Source of the DNA: SZUA-318 sp964412015
Lineage (GTDB): Bacteria; Gemmatimonadota; Gemmatimonadetes; Longimicrobiales; Gaopeijiaceae
Assembly (NCBI GenBank): GCA_964412015.1
Contig: CAYPMO010000013.1
Span: forward strand, 1 to 64,000
Direction of reading: 5' to 3'
Length of the DNA stretch: 64,000 nt
How positions within the stretch are numbered: the first letter of the stretch is position 1; every line of letters starts with the position of its first letter. The position numbers were made by a program, and so were the translations under genes. The notes under the pieces were generated by a model. It made no database searches, had not been told where the DNA came from, and saw only the letters and a program-made list of their open reading frames with translations. This document shows positions 1 through 8,336 of this stretch, in pieces.

Positions 1-66
1 TGGGAGCGGGCGCGCGCCGTCAAGGCGGGAATCGATGCCCTCGTCGGCGAGATCACCAGCCCGTGA
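1..66 (+). CDS. 3' end of an unidentified protein (partial)
   Basis: The first 21 codons in frame 1 are open and end at a TGA at 64-66. They give a short, partly charged tail containing RAVKAGIDALVGEI, which could be the last helix of an enzyme. The start lies outside the window and no family can be recognised from so little sequence. It is called coding only because the frame is open from base 1 and the composition matches the neighbouring genes. Confidence 0.45.
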   Translation, partial: WERARAVKAGIDALVGEITSP

Positions 67-338
67 TCCGCTCGGACTCGGAGGTATATCTCATGAATAT
101 GCCCCATGCACCGACGGCGAGTACGTCGGTGAGACCCGAGCCGTACACGCCGTTGATCGTCAGCGACGTTGGGCTCTGGATCTTGATCCGGTGCCGGAGG
201 CGGATAGGGCGCTCAACCACCCCGTGAGGTACGAGAGCACCGTAGGAGCCGTGTGAGGGAGCAACGCCGTCGCAAAGCCGAGCACCTCCCTATGAGACGG
301 GCTCCTGCCAGCGAGCCGCGTCACTCTCTCGCAGCGCC
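67..338. other. Gap with no convincing gene; two small inverted repeats
   Basis: No frame here gives a protein with recognisable features or a good ribosome-binding site. The region is slightly AT-richer than its surroundings near 83-103. It holds two inverted repeats. The first has arms 83-89 (GGTATAT) and 97-103 (ATATGCC, one G-U pair). The second has perfect 7-bp arms 110-116 (ACCGACG) and 124-130 (CGTCGGT). They lie 17-64 bases after the stop of the upstream gene and could form a terminator or operator, but neither is followed by a T-tract. Confidence 0.4.
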
Positions 339-785
339 CTACAGCTTCACGTCCAGCGCCATCGCGGCCATGACGAGAGCCGCCTTTTCCTCGTTGCTCA
401 CGGGGTCGCGGTGGAACAAGGTGGTACCCGAAGCCTTGGCGACGTCGGTACCGACCATGAGCATGGCCCGCTTGAAGTTGGCCGACTGGTCGGCGGTCGC
501 GTTCGTCGCGAGAACGCTCGCGACGTCTCTGAGACCTTGAAGGACGTCACGCTTGTCCTTGTTGTAGTCGTCCAAGATGCTGCTGAAGCCGACGGCTACG
601 CTCGTCAGCACCTCGCTCACCAGAGGCTCCTTGAAGAGCGGCGCGCTCGCGATGGACGTGGCGAGCGCTTCCATCTCCTTCTTGTCCACTTGCTTGTCTG
701 CGGCAGCCACCGCTGTGAACATCCAGAGGGGTGCGAACTGGAGCGTCTGCCAGTCCGTCGCGGTGTATGAGTCCCTGTTGCTCAT
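339..785 (-). CDS. TerB-like helical protein, hypothetical
   Basis: This 148-residue protein is predicted to be soluble and all-helical. An Ala/Asp/Glu-rich stretch around residues 12-60 (aromatic start, then AAADKQVDKKEMEAL) resembles the TerB/DjlA-N helical fold, in which an Asp/Glu cluster can bind metal. No tellurite-resistance partner genes (TerC, TerD) are visible nearby, so a ter function is not claimed. The start is set by AAGGAG six bases before ATG on the minus strand; a longer frame upstream has no comparable ribosome-binding site. The family call rests on the acidic pattern alone and could be wrong. Confidence 0.6.
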   Translation of the reverse strand: MSNRDSYTATDWQTLQFAPLWMFTAVAAADKQVDKKEMEALATSIASAPLFKEPLVSEVLTSVAVGFSSILDDYNKDKRDVLQGLRDVASVLATNATADQSANFKRAMLMVGTDVAKASGTTLFHRDPVSNEEKAALVMAAMALDVKL

Positions 786-880
786 TCCGAGCTCCTTCGA
801 TCCTCGTGCCGAAGTCGGCAGTCGGGATCCGAGTGGTTGACCGCGTCGACGGACTGGAGGACGTGGTTTCGACGTTCGCC

Positions 881-2557
881 CTATCCCACCTTCACGAAGT
901 CCAGCCCCCACACCCTGCTCTCGCTCCACGTGAGCCCCGCGATCCGCCCCGAAGCATCGCGGCGGAACACGATCGTGCGGCCGCCCACGCCGAAGGCGTC
1001 GGTGTACCGGGGCTCGAGAGGCCTGCCGTCGCCCCAGCGGGTCTTGATCACGAGCCGGCCTCCGTCCACCGCCACCGTGTACGTGGCTTCCGCCTCGTCG
1101 CTCCGGTAGGTCCCGACGTACGCCGCCAGCTCCCCAGCCTTCGGAGCCCACACGGCCACCGGTTCCAGGCGCACGTCGGGCTGGCCGGGGCGGTCGAGGA
1201 CGGCGGCGGGCCGGCCGTCGGCGAACGGCGCGCTCTCGAATACGAGCGTGGATTCGCCGCCCGGCTCCTCGAAGCGCGTGGCGCTCGTCGGGACGAGCGC
1301 CACGCCGCCCACGCGGAGCCCCTCCGCGGTTGCTTCGGTGGCCATGGGTGCTCCGGTCCGCGTGTCCTTGTACAGGCCGGCGAGTGCGCGCAGCCGGTCG
1401 GCATTCGGCCGGATCGCGCCGGCAGGGAGAGGCGGAGCGACATCCTCGATCGCGTCACCGAGATACAGATCGGCGACCTGGTGGAGGAGCCTGCCCGCGT
1501 TTCCGGTGGATGTGTTGCACATCACGGCGAGTGCAAGGTCCTGGTCGGGGAAGCGGGCGAGGTGGCCGCGGTATCCGGCCGTCGAGCCGCTGTGCTGGAC
1601 CTCGCGGATACCGCCGTATGTGCCGATCTGGAGCCCGCTCGCGTAGAAGATGACCTGTCCGGAGTCCAGCACGCCCTGGCGGTGCATCTCCTCGACATAG
1701 CGAGGTCCGCCCAGCGCGCCGGTCTCGAGATTCCACGTGAACTTGAGCAGGTCCTCGACGGTGGTGAGTAGTCCTCCGTTGCCATGGACGTCTTCGAACG
1801 GCATGAGCATGGACCACCCGCCCGACCCGTTCGGTGCGTACGCGATGCTCCGGTCTTCGACGATCCGCGTGAAGTCGTCGCGCCATTGCGTGTGGGTCAT
1901 ACCGAGGGGCTCGAAGATCCGCTGGCGCGAGAACTCGGCGAAGCTCATCCCGCTCACGCGCTCCACCAGCATCGCCTGGAGATTGTAGCCGGAGTTCGTG
2001 TACGAGTAGTACTCGCCCGGCGCGTAGTTGAGCTCCTTCTGCCGGCTGAGGATGTCCAGCACGTGTGTGTGCGTGTGTGCCCGACGTGTGCGGGACCAGC
2101 CCTCGATCCCCGCTACCGATCCCCAGTCGCGCAGGCCGCTGGTGTGGTTGAGGAGGTGGCGGACCGTGATGGGCTCGCCGTAGTCGGGCAGCTCGGGGAA
2201 CCAGCGCCGTATGTCGTCGTCGAAGCCGAGCTTGCCGTCCAGCGCGAGCAGGATCGTCGCGGTCGCCGTGAACTGCTTGGACACCGACCCGGGCTCGAAG
2301 ATCGACTCGGGCCTGTTCGGCACGTCGTGCTCGAGGTCCGCCATGCCGTAGGCCCTGAGCAGGACCGTCTTCCCCGCCCGGCTCACGCCGAGGGCGCAAC
2401 CCGGACTGCGCGTGTTGTCGAAGGCGCTGAAGATCGCGTCCACCGCTGCGGTATCCGAGGTCGGTGGTCCCTGCGCGAGGAGCGCGAAGGGTGCGAGCGC
2501 CGAGGCCAGGGTGAGGAGGACCACGAACGAAGGCCGGAGAACACGCGTGGGCTTCAT
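881..2557 (-). CDS. Exported serine hydrolase, class C beta-lactamase/PBP-like
   Basis: The protein has 558 residues and begins with a signal peptide (charged MKPTRVLR, then a hydrophobic stretch ending near LLAQ). The three catalytic elements of the AmpC/PBP4*/esterase family are visible: SVSK at 91-94 (nucleophile Ser and Lys), YTN at 186-188, and HSG at 322-324 in place of KTG. HSG is typical of family members acting as D-aminopeptidases or esterases rather than true beta-lactamases. A C-terminal beta-rich part (about 360-558) resembles the lipocalin-like tails often attached to this family. The chosen ATG follows GAGAGGTGG and gives a clean signal peptide; the frame extends 16 codons further upstream. 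Substrate unknown; probably periplasmic peptides, cell-wall fragments or esters. Confidence 0.85.
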   Translation of the reverse strand: MKPTRVLRPSFVVLLTLASALAPFALLAQGPPTSDTAAVDAIFSAFDNTRSPGCALGVSRAGKTVLLRAYGMADLEHDVPNRPESIFEPGSVSKQFTATATILLALDGKLGFDDDIRRWFPELPDYGEPITVRHLLNHTSGLRDWGSVAGIEGWSRTRRAHTHTHVLDILSRQKELNYAPGEYYSYTNSGYNLQAMLVERVSGMSFAEFSRQRIFEPLGMTHTQWRDDFTRIVEDRSIAYAPNGSGGWSMLMPFEDVHGNGGLLTTVEDLLKFTWNLETGALGGPRYVEEMHRQGVLDSGQVIFYASGLQIGTYGGIREVQHSGSTAGYRGHLARFPDQDLALAVMCNTSTGNAGRLLHQVADLYLGDAIEDVAPPLPAGAIRPNADRLRALAGLYKDTRTGAPMATEATAEGLRVGGVALVPTSATRFEEPGGESTLVFESAPFADGRPAAVLDRPGQPDVRLEPVAVWAPKAGELAAYVGTYRSDEAEATYTVAVDGGRLVIKTRWGDGRPLEPRYTDAFGVGGRTIVFRRDASGRIAGLTWSESRVWGLDFVKVG

Positions 2558-2701
2558 GAAACCACCTCTCGGTCGCCAGAGAAACGGCGGGAAGGCAGGA
2601 TCCAACGCTTAGAGTAGCGTCCCAGGTGGCGCCCGGCCACCCGCGGGTGAGCAAGGGCCGGCCCTTGATCGCGGCGACCTCTCGGACGACCATGACGTAC
2701 C

Positions 2702-4339
2702 ATGCTGCTCCGCCATGTGACCATTGAGAACTTCCGCGGGATCGGGCGTATGTCACTCGATCTCGACCGCACCACCGTGGTCATCGGCGAGAACAACCAT
2801 GGTAAGACGAGCCTGCTCGACGTCCTGAGCCGGTGCCTCGGGACGCCGGAGGGTGGGGAGGGGACGGGTTGGGAGTACCGGGACTTCCGCCGTGGACCGG
2901 AAGGCGTCGTCGGTCCGATCCGCGTCGTGCTCACGTTCGGCGCTGAGGGCCGTGAGGGAGAGCAGCTCCGCGCCGAGTTCACGGGGCATCCCGGTTCGGG
3001 AGCGATGACGACGCGGTTCCTCGACGCGACGGGGAAGCCGATCGAGTTGCCCGATCCCGACGAGACGTTGCGTCGCCTACGCAGGACGCACCCGGTGCTG
3101 ATCGTCCGGCTCGCCCAGCCCGTCGCCGACGACGACCTCGAGTGGGTGACGCGCGAGCACCGGCGGGAGTTCGACCTCGGGCACGGCGACGATCCGGAGG
3201 AGGCGGTCACCCAGGTCTACCGCCGCCTCACGCGGACGCGCGGCGCGATCCCCATGGAGGAGATGCGACGCGGGCTGCAGGCCGCACGCCAGCTTCGGAC
3301 GGTTCCGGAAAGCCGTGCCGATCCGCGGCTCGGCGTGGAAGCGGGCCGGGCACTCGAGCGAGTCGTTTCCGATGCGGAAGCGTCGGATCCTCGTGCCGTC
3401 ACGGGAAGTGGGAGCCGGAGCCTCGGGCTCCTGATGGTGCTCGGGGCGCTCCTGGAGGCGCGCGGCGCGGCTTCGATGGACCGCGACGCGAGCCCGCTCA
3501 TCGCGATCGAGGAGCCGGAGGTCCACCTGCACCCGATGCTCCTCTCGTCCACGTGGGATGTCATCCGTGGCCTCCGGGCCCAGACGCTCGTGACCACGAA
3601 CTCCGGCGAGTTCCTCTCCCAGGTGCCGCTCGGCAATCTACGGCGCCTGGTCCGCCGCGGGGGACGCATCGAGACATTCCGCCTGAAGAAGGGGACGCTC
3701 TCGTCCGACGCGCTCCGGCGCGTCACCTACCACGTGCGCTCGAAGCGCGGCGTGACGTTGTTCGCCCGGTGCTGGATGCTCGTGGAAGGGGAGACGGAGT
3801 TCTGGCTTCTCGACGACCTGGCACGGGTCCTCGGATACGACCTCGGTGCCGAAGGCGTGCGCTGCGTGGAGTTCGCGCAGTGTGGGGTGGCGCCTCTGAT
3901 CCGGCTCGCGAAGGACCTGGGGATCGAGTGGCACCTGCTCTCCGACGGTGACGACTCGGGGGTGGCGTTCGCCGCGGACGCGGTGGCCCAACTGGGGAAG
4001 AAACGCCGGAAGCGCGACCACGTCACGCGCCTGCAACGCAGGAACGTCGAGATGCTGCTCTGGGAGCACGGGTTCGACGAGGTGTTTCTGCGCGCGATCG
4101 GGCTTCCGCCTCGGGGGTCCGGTTCGCGCAAGGGGGACCGTATTCCGCCGCACAAGGTCGTGGAACGGGCCGTTCGCGCCCACTCCAAGCCGGGCCTCGC
4201 GTTGCTCGTGGCCGAGGAGTGTGCGCGCAGGGGACCGGAGAGCGTACCGCCGCCGCTCCGGAACGTCATCGAGACATCCGTGCGGCTGGCTCGCGAGGCC
4301 GTTCGGGACGACGTCGTCGGAGAGGTGGGCGGGGGCTAG
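2702..4339 (+). CDS. OLD-family ATPase with TOPRIM domain (YbjD-like)
   Basis: A 545-residue protein starting MLLRHVTIENFRGI, typical of RecF/SMC-like ATPases. The Walker A loop is GENNHGKTS at 29-37. An ABC-type Walker B/signature region, IEEPEVHLHP, lies near 268-277. The C-terminal half has a TOPRIM-like fold with VEGETE near 361 (metal-binding Glu) and SDGDDSG near 416. Length and layout match E. coli YbjD (DUF2813) and class OLD nucleases, which couple ATP hydrolysis to DNA cleavage. There is no UvrD-type helicase next door, so this is not a Gabija pair. Its stop codon overlaps the stop of the convergent glycosyltransferase. Confidence 0.82.
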   Translation: MLLRHVTIENFRGIGRMSLDLDRTTVVIGENNHGKTSLLDVLSRCLGTPEGGEGTGWEYRDFRRGPEGVVGPIRVVLTFGAEGREGEQLRAEFTGHPGSGAMTTRFLDATGKPIELPDPDETLRRLRRTHPVLIVRLAQPVADDDLEWVTREHRREFDLGHGDDPEEAVTQVYRRLTRTRGAIPMEEMRRGLQAARQLRTVPESRADPRLGVEAGRALERVVSDAEASDPRAVTGSGSRSLGLLMVLGALLEARGAASMDRDASPLIAIEEPEVHLHPMLLSSTWDVIRGLRAQTLVTTNSGEFLSQVPLGNLRRLVRRGGRIETFRLKKGTLSSDALRRVTYHVRSKRGVTLFARCWMLVEGETEFWLLDDLARVLGYDLGAEGVRCVEFAQCGVAPLIRLAKDLGIEWHLLSDGDDSGVAFAADAVAQLGKKRRKRDHVTRLQRRNVEMLLWEHGFDEVFLRAIGLPPRGSGSRKGDRIPPHKVVERAVRAHSKPGLALLVAEECARRGPESVPPPLRNVIETSVRLAREAVRDDVVGEVGGG

Positions 4340-5454
4340 GCGCCCTCGTGCCAGCGGCTCGGCGGATCGCCGGCGAGCACGGCCTCCCACGCATCGACCA
4401 TGCGCTCGAAGCCGAATCGCTCGGCCGCCCGGCGGCGCCCCTCCTCGCCCATGGCGAGGCGCACGGCGCCCAGGGCCAGGATCCCGGCCAGCGCGTCGGC
4501 CAGCGCCCGCGGCTCCGGCGGCGTGACGAGTCCCGGGGCTCGCCCGGTGCGATCCGGAGCGAGCGCGTCGTGCGCGCCCGAGACCGGCGTGCTCACGACC
4601 GGCACGCCCGCGGCCATCGCCTCGAGCATCGCGTTCGCCATGCCCTCGCGCTCGGAGGTCACCACGAACACGTCCAGCGCGCCCAGTACCGTCGCCACGT
4701 CGGAGCGCCACCCGAGGAAGTGTATGCGGGAAGCGATCCCGAGTTCCCCCGCACGGGCACGGAGCTCCGCGTCCGACTCACCTTCGCCGGCGAGGATGCA
4801 GTGTAGATCCGGCAGCATCGCGACGGCGTCCAGCAGGCGCTCGAGGCGCTTCGGGGGCGCGAGGCGTGCGAGCGCGCCCACGATCGGGCTGTCCTCGGGC
4901 AGGTTCAGGGCCCTGCGCGCCTCGGTGCGCGCCGGGACCCGGCCCTCCAGGCGGACGCCGTCGTGGACCGTGGCCACCCGCGCGGGATCGAGGCCCCCCG
5001 GCCCGGCCAGGATCGCGGTCCGGATGCCGTCGGCATTCACGAGCGTGGCGTCGACCCACCGGCGGAAGGCCAGCCGGTACGTCCAGTGCCTGCCAGGCAG
5101 GTCCGAATCGAGCCCGATCCGTGACACGACCCGGGACACGCCGGAGAGCCGTCCGGCCATCGCGCCCAGCCAGACCTTCTTGAACGTGGTGAGGAGGAGC
5201 GCGTCGGGGCCGAACCGGCGGAGCCGGCGTGCGAAGCGCCACGCGTCCGGGAACATCAGGTGTCCCCCGAGCACGGCGGGCGAGGAGGACACGCCCTCCG
5301 CCTCGGCGCGGCGCGCCACGTCCGCACTGTTGCAGAAGAGGTGCACGTCGTGTCCGCGCGCCTGGAGTCCCCGCAGCAGGAGGAGGGCCCATTTTTCGCC
5401 CCCGCCGTAGCGCAGGGCGCCGTTGTGGGCGGCGACGCGGAGATGGGGGGCCAT
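4336..5454 (-). CDS. GT4-type glycosyltransferase
   Basis: A 372-residue GT-B fold glycosyltransferase. The N-terminal half carries GGGEKWALLLLRGL, typical of the acceptor domain. The C-terminal half has LARLAPPKRLERLLDA, LAGEGE and the E-x7-E element SEREGMANAMLEAMAAG, which binds the nucleotide-sugar in GT4 enzymes. It probably transfers a sugar to a lipid- or envelope-linked acceptor; the substrate cannot be read. The start at MAPHLRVAAHNG fits the family N-terminus; in-frame ATGs at 5478 and 5505 are possible alternatives with no better ribosome-binding site. It is divergent from ispG and converges on the OLD gene. Confidence 0.82.
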   Translation of the reverse strand: MAPHLRVAAHNGALRYGGGEKWALLLLRGLQARGHDVHLFCNSADVARRAEAEGVSSSPAVLGGHLMFPDAWRFARRLRRFGPDALLLTTFKKVWLGAMAGRLSGVSRVVSRIGLDSDLPGRHWTYRLAFRRWVDATLVNADGIRTAILAGPGGLDPARVATVHDGVRLEGRVPARTEARRALNLPEDSPIVGALARLAPPKRLERLLDAVAMLPDLHCILAGEGESDAELRARAGELGIASRIHFLGWRSDVATVLGALDVFVVTSEREGMANAMLEAMAAGVPVVSTPVSGAHDALAPDRTGRAPGLVTPPEPRALADALAGILALGAVRLAMGEEGRRRAAERFGFERMVDAWEAVLAGDPPSRWHEGA

Positions 5455-5551
5455 GTCGTCTCGCCGGACGGGGTGCATTACCCGAACTACGCTACGGGGG
5501 ATCACCGCGCCAGGGGCGGGCCGGGGGCCCCCACGGTCCCCAGGGGTTCGT

Positions 5552-5557
5552 TAGATT
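5552..5557 (+). promoter_or_regulatory. Candidate -10 element (TAGATT) for ispG
   Basis: TAGATT lies only eight bases before the ispG ATG and fits the TAnnTT pattern found upstream of many genes here. There is no recognisable -35 at 17-18 bp. The gap is so short that the transcript would start at or near the ATG, and no Shine-Dalgarno sequence is present, so ispG may be leaderless. Confidence 0.35.
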
Positions 5558-5565
5558 CCGGACCC

Positions 5566-6786
5566 ATGATCCGAGCCGAGCGCAGGAAGACGATTCCGGT
5601 GGACGTGGGCGGTGTCACCGTGGGGGGCGCCGCCCCGGTGGTCGTCCAGTCCATGACCAACACCGACACGGCCGACCCGGTCTCGACGGCCGAGCAGGTG
5701 AAGCTGCTCGCCGACGCGGGAAGCGAGCTCGTGCGGGTCACCGTCAACAACGAAGAAGCCGCCGGCGCCGTTCCCGTGATCGTAGCCCGCCTGCGGGATG
5801 AAGGCTACCTCACCCCGGTCATCGGCGACTTCCACTACAACGGGCACCTCCTCCTCACGAAATACCCCGAGTGCGCCGCGGCGCTGGCGAAGCTCCGCAT
5901 CAACCCCGGCAACGTCGGCACGAAGCACCGGGACGAGAACTTCCAGCGGATCGTCTACGTCGCGATCGAGCACGACAAGCCCGTGCGCATCGGCGTGAAC
6001 TGGGGCTCGCTCGACCAGCGTCTTCTCACCGAGATGATGGACGCCAACGCGAAGGCACCCGAGCCCAAGCCCGCGGAGGCGGTCCTCATGGACGCTCTGG
6101 TCGAGAGCGCGGTGCGCTCCGCCGCGATGGCCGAGGAGACGGGTCTCCCGCACGACCGGATCATCATCTCGACGAAGGTGTCCAGCGTCCGGAACTTGAT
6201 CCACGTGTACCGCGCGCTCGCAGGGCGGTGCGACTATCCGCTCCACCTCGGGCTGACCGAGGCGGGGCTGGGTGTGAAGGGGATCGTGGCCACGACGGCG
6301 GCGCTCGCGCCTTTATTGCTCGAGGGCATCGGAGATACGATCCGCGTGTCGCTCACCCCGAGGCCGGGGGGCGATCGGGCCGAAGAGGTGCGCGTCGCGC
6401 AGCAGGTTCTCCAGTCGCTCGGCATCCGCCACTTCGAGCCGCAGGTGACCTCGTGTCCGGGTTGCGGGCGCACGACCAGCACGTTCTTCCAGGAGATGGC
6501 CGAGGACATCACCTCGTTCATCCACGAGAGTATGCCGGTGTGGCGCCGGGAGTACCCCGGTGTAGAAGAGATGGAGGTGGCGGTGATGGGGTGCGTCGTG
6601 AACGGGCCGGGCGAGTCCAAACACGCGGACATCGGGATCAGCCTGCCCGGCACGTTCGAGGAGCCGAAGGCGCCGGTCTACGTGGACGGCGAGCACACTG
6701 TGACGCTCAAGGGCGAGGGGCTCGTCGAGGAATTCAAGCAGATCCTCGTGGACTACGTGCGCAGGAGATACGGGAGCGGGACGTAG
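5566..6786 (+). CDS. ispG: 4-hydroxy-3-methylbut-2-enyl diphosphate synthase (IspG/GcpE)
   Basis: This 406-residue enzyme catalyses the penultimate step of the MEP isoprenoid pathway, reductive opening of MEcPP to HMBPP using a [4Fe-4S] cluster. The TIM-barrel half contains VVVQSMTNTDT and INPGNVG. The cluster ligands are visible as C297 and C300 (SCPGCGR), C343 (VMGCVVNGPGE) and E350. Length fits the short bacterial two-domain form rather than the three-domain plant form. The ATG at 5566 gives the family N-terminus (RRKTIPVDVGGV); the frame is open much further upstream but only as antisense of the glycosyltransferase. No other MEP genes are adjacent. Confidence 0.97.
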   Translation: MIRAERRKTIPVDVGGVTVGGAAPVVVQSMTNTDTADPVSTAEQVKLLADAGSELVRVTVNNEEAAGAVPVIVARLRDEGYLTPVIGDFHYNGHLLLTKYPECAAALAKLRINPGNVGTKHRDENFQRIVYVAIEHDKPVRIGVNWGSLDQRLLTEMMDANAKAPEPKPAEAVLMDALVESAVRSAAMAEETGLPHDRIIISTKVSSVRNLIHVYRALAGRCDYPLHLGLTEAGLGVKGIVATTAALAPLLLEGIGDTIRVSLTPRPGGDRAEEVRVAQQVLQSLGIRHFEPQVTSCPGCGRTTSTFFQEMAEDITSFIHESMPVWRREYPGVEEMEVAVMGCVVNGPGESKHADIGISLPGTFEEPKAPVYVDGEHTVTLKGEGLVEEFKQILVDYVRRRYGSGT

Positions 6787-6841
6787 GGGCGGTCCTGGGG
6801 TGGGTCCGGCGCCTCGACGTGGGCTTAGCGTCCGCCCGCGC

Positions 6842-6871
6842 TCGACAATCGGGGCGCCCCCCCCGTACATT
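6842..6871 (+). promoter_or_regulatory. Candidate promoter for the kinase-chaperone operon
   Basis: TCGACA (6842-6847, five of six matches to TTGACA) is followed after 18 bp by TACATT (6866-6871). This matches the TAnnTT -10 pattern seen at pyrR, rpsT and other genes in this window. The predicted transcription start is near 6878, just upstream of the tandem repeat. Confidence 0.5.
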
Positions 6872-6889
6872 CCGATCGGGGTTGCGCAT

Positions 6890-6933
6890 AGGACGAATCC
6901 GTTCCTCAAGCTAGGACCAACCCGTTCCTGAAG
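6890..6933 (+). repeat. Imperfect 21-bp tandem repeat in operon leader
   Basis: Two copies, 6890-6910 and 6913-6933, match at 18 of 21 positions with a 23-bp period (core AGGACnAAnCCGTTCCTnAAG). They sit just after the predicted transcription start of the kinase operon. A 23-bp period places the copies about two helical turns apart, which would suit a regulator binding side by side; the role is inferred. Confidence 0.6.
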
Positions 6934-7105
6934 CCCTGAGGGCCTCTGTGCGGGGCGGTCGCCCACCAGCGGTCGCTTCGCCCCCCCCACCGGTCCCCGA
7001 GCCTGGGCCGGATAGTGCTCCGCGTCTGTCCTGGAGCGTCGGAGCCGCCCACCCGCGCCATACCGCAGCGCAGTCCCGTCCTGAGCCTCCAACCGGAAGT
7101 GTGCG

Positions 7106-8335
7106 ATGATCCCATCTGACGGCTGGGGTGGCGAATCCGAGCCCTTCGAGCTCCTCGAGACCCTGGGCTCCGGAGGCTTCGCCACCACCTTCAAGGCCAG
7201 GGTGCTGGACGAGGATCTGGCTCGCGACTGGAAATGCGACATCGTCGCGATCAAGGTCCCCCTGGGGCGCAAGCAGGAGCGCGTCCTGACCAAGGAAGTC
7301 GAGATGAACGGGCTCCTGCACATGCGGTTGCGGGAGATCCAGGCGACGAACCTCGTCCCCTACCTGGGATTCTGCGTCTTCCGCGGACAGATCGTGATGG
7401 CCATGCAGTACGTTCCGGGAGGGAGTCTGCGGTACATGATCGGTTCCGTGGGTGCCCAGAAGCCGCTGCCGCTGGATGAGGCAGTCGAGATCGCGGAAGG
7501 TATCCTGGCCGGGCTCAGCGCCATCCACCGGGAGCGCATCTTCCATCGGGATATCAAGCCCGAGAACGTCCTCATGGACGGCCGGGTCCCGAAGATCTCC
7601 GACCTCGGGATTTCCCGGATGCTCGACTCCAACGAGCAGGCGTCCCAGGCGGGGACGTTGTTCTACATGTCGCCCGAGCTGCTCGACGTTGAAGGAGCGT
7701 CGTTCCCCTCGGACATCTGGTCCCTGGGGGTGACGCTCTATGAGATGGTAACGGGCGTGATCCCGTTCGGCGACATGCGTACGCCGGTGGGCGTGATCGT
7801 GGACAACATCCGCCGCGCCGAGATCCGGCCCCCGCGGAAGCATCGACCGGACATCCCCGAGGAGTTGGACGGGATCATCATGAAGGCCCTCGAGCGCCAC
7901 CTGGAACGGAGATTCCGGACCCCTGACGAGATGCTCGAGAGCCTCCAGGGGTGGCGCCGGGGCGCGACTTCGAAGGCGAATGAGGAACTGGAAGCGGCGC
8001 GCGAGCTCATGAGCAGCCTGGAACCGCCGCCGGGCGCCGAGGAGAAGCTCAAGGGCCTCCTGGCCAAGTATCCGGAGGATCCCAAGGCGTACCAGTACCT
8101 CGGCGAGTACTACAACCGCTGCCAGCGGCACGGCGATGCGATTTCCGTGTTCCGGGAGGGACTGAAGCACGCTCCCGAGAATGCCCTCCTCCACTGGGAC
8201 CTGGCCCTTTCCTACCAGAGGAGGGGACAGAACGCCGAAGCGGCCGCGTCGCTCGAGCGCGCCATGGCGCTCGGGATGGACGCGAGCCTGCAGCGCCACG
8301 CTTCGATGCTCCTGAAGGCGTTGAAGGCGCGCTGA
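7106..8335 (+). CDS. Ser/Thr protein kinase with C-terminal TPRs
   Basis: A 409-residue Hanks-type kinase. The kinase domain (about 14-285) has the glycine loop GSGGFATTF (21-29), the ATP-binding Lys in VAIK (K50), the catalytic loop HRDIKPEN (147-154), DLG in place of DFG (166-168) and SPE in place of APE (189-191). All catalytic residues are present, so it should be active. The C-terminal part (about 295-409) is made of TPR-like helices (PKAYQYLGEYY, ALLHWDLALSY), probably for protein docking. No transmembrane segment is seen, so it is cytosolic. It is the first gene of an eight-gene block and is one base from a PP2C phosphatase, its likely antagonist. Confidence 0.93.
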   Translation: MIPSDGWGGESEPFELLETLGSGGFATTFKARVLDEDLARDWKCDIVAIKVPLGRKQERVLTKEVEMNGLLHMRLREIQATNLVPYLGFCVFRGQIVMAMQYVPGGSLRYMIGSVGAQKPLPLDEAVEIAEGILAGLSAIHRERIFHRDIKPENVLMDGRVPKISDLGISRMLDSNEQASQAGTLFYMSPELLDVEGASFPSDIWSLGVTLYEMVTGVIPFGDMRTPVGVIVDNIRRAEIRPPRKHRPDIPEELDGIIMKALERHLERRFRTPDEMLESLQGWRRGATSKANEELEAARELMSSLEPPPGAEEKLKGLLAKYPEDPKAYQYLGEYYNRCQRHGDAISVFREGLKHAPENALLHWDLALSYQRRGQNAEAAASLERAMALGMDASLQRHASMLLKALKAR

Positions 8336-8336
8336 C

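Larger units (their letters stand above)
6787..7105 (+). other. Long leader/promoter region of the kinase-chaperone operon
   Basis: This 319-base stretch has no credible gene. It holds a candidate promoter at 6842-6871 and, just downstream, an imperfect tandem repeat at 6890-6933. If the promoter is used, the operon has a leader of roughly 225 bases before the kinase ATG. GCCCTGAGGGC near 6935 can form a small hairpin. The ribosome-binding site of the kinase (CCGGAAG) is weak. Confidence 0.5.

Noticed and set aside
881..2557. Serine hydrolase as a beta-lactamase resistance gene
   Set aside because: The KTG triad is HSG and there is a lipocalin-like tail, as in DD-peptidase or esterase relatives; no resistance context is visible.
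2702..4339. OLD ATPase as part of a Gabija defence pair
   Set aside because: No UvrD-like helicase is adjacent on either side, and neighbours are unrelated metabolic genes.
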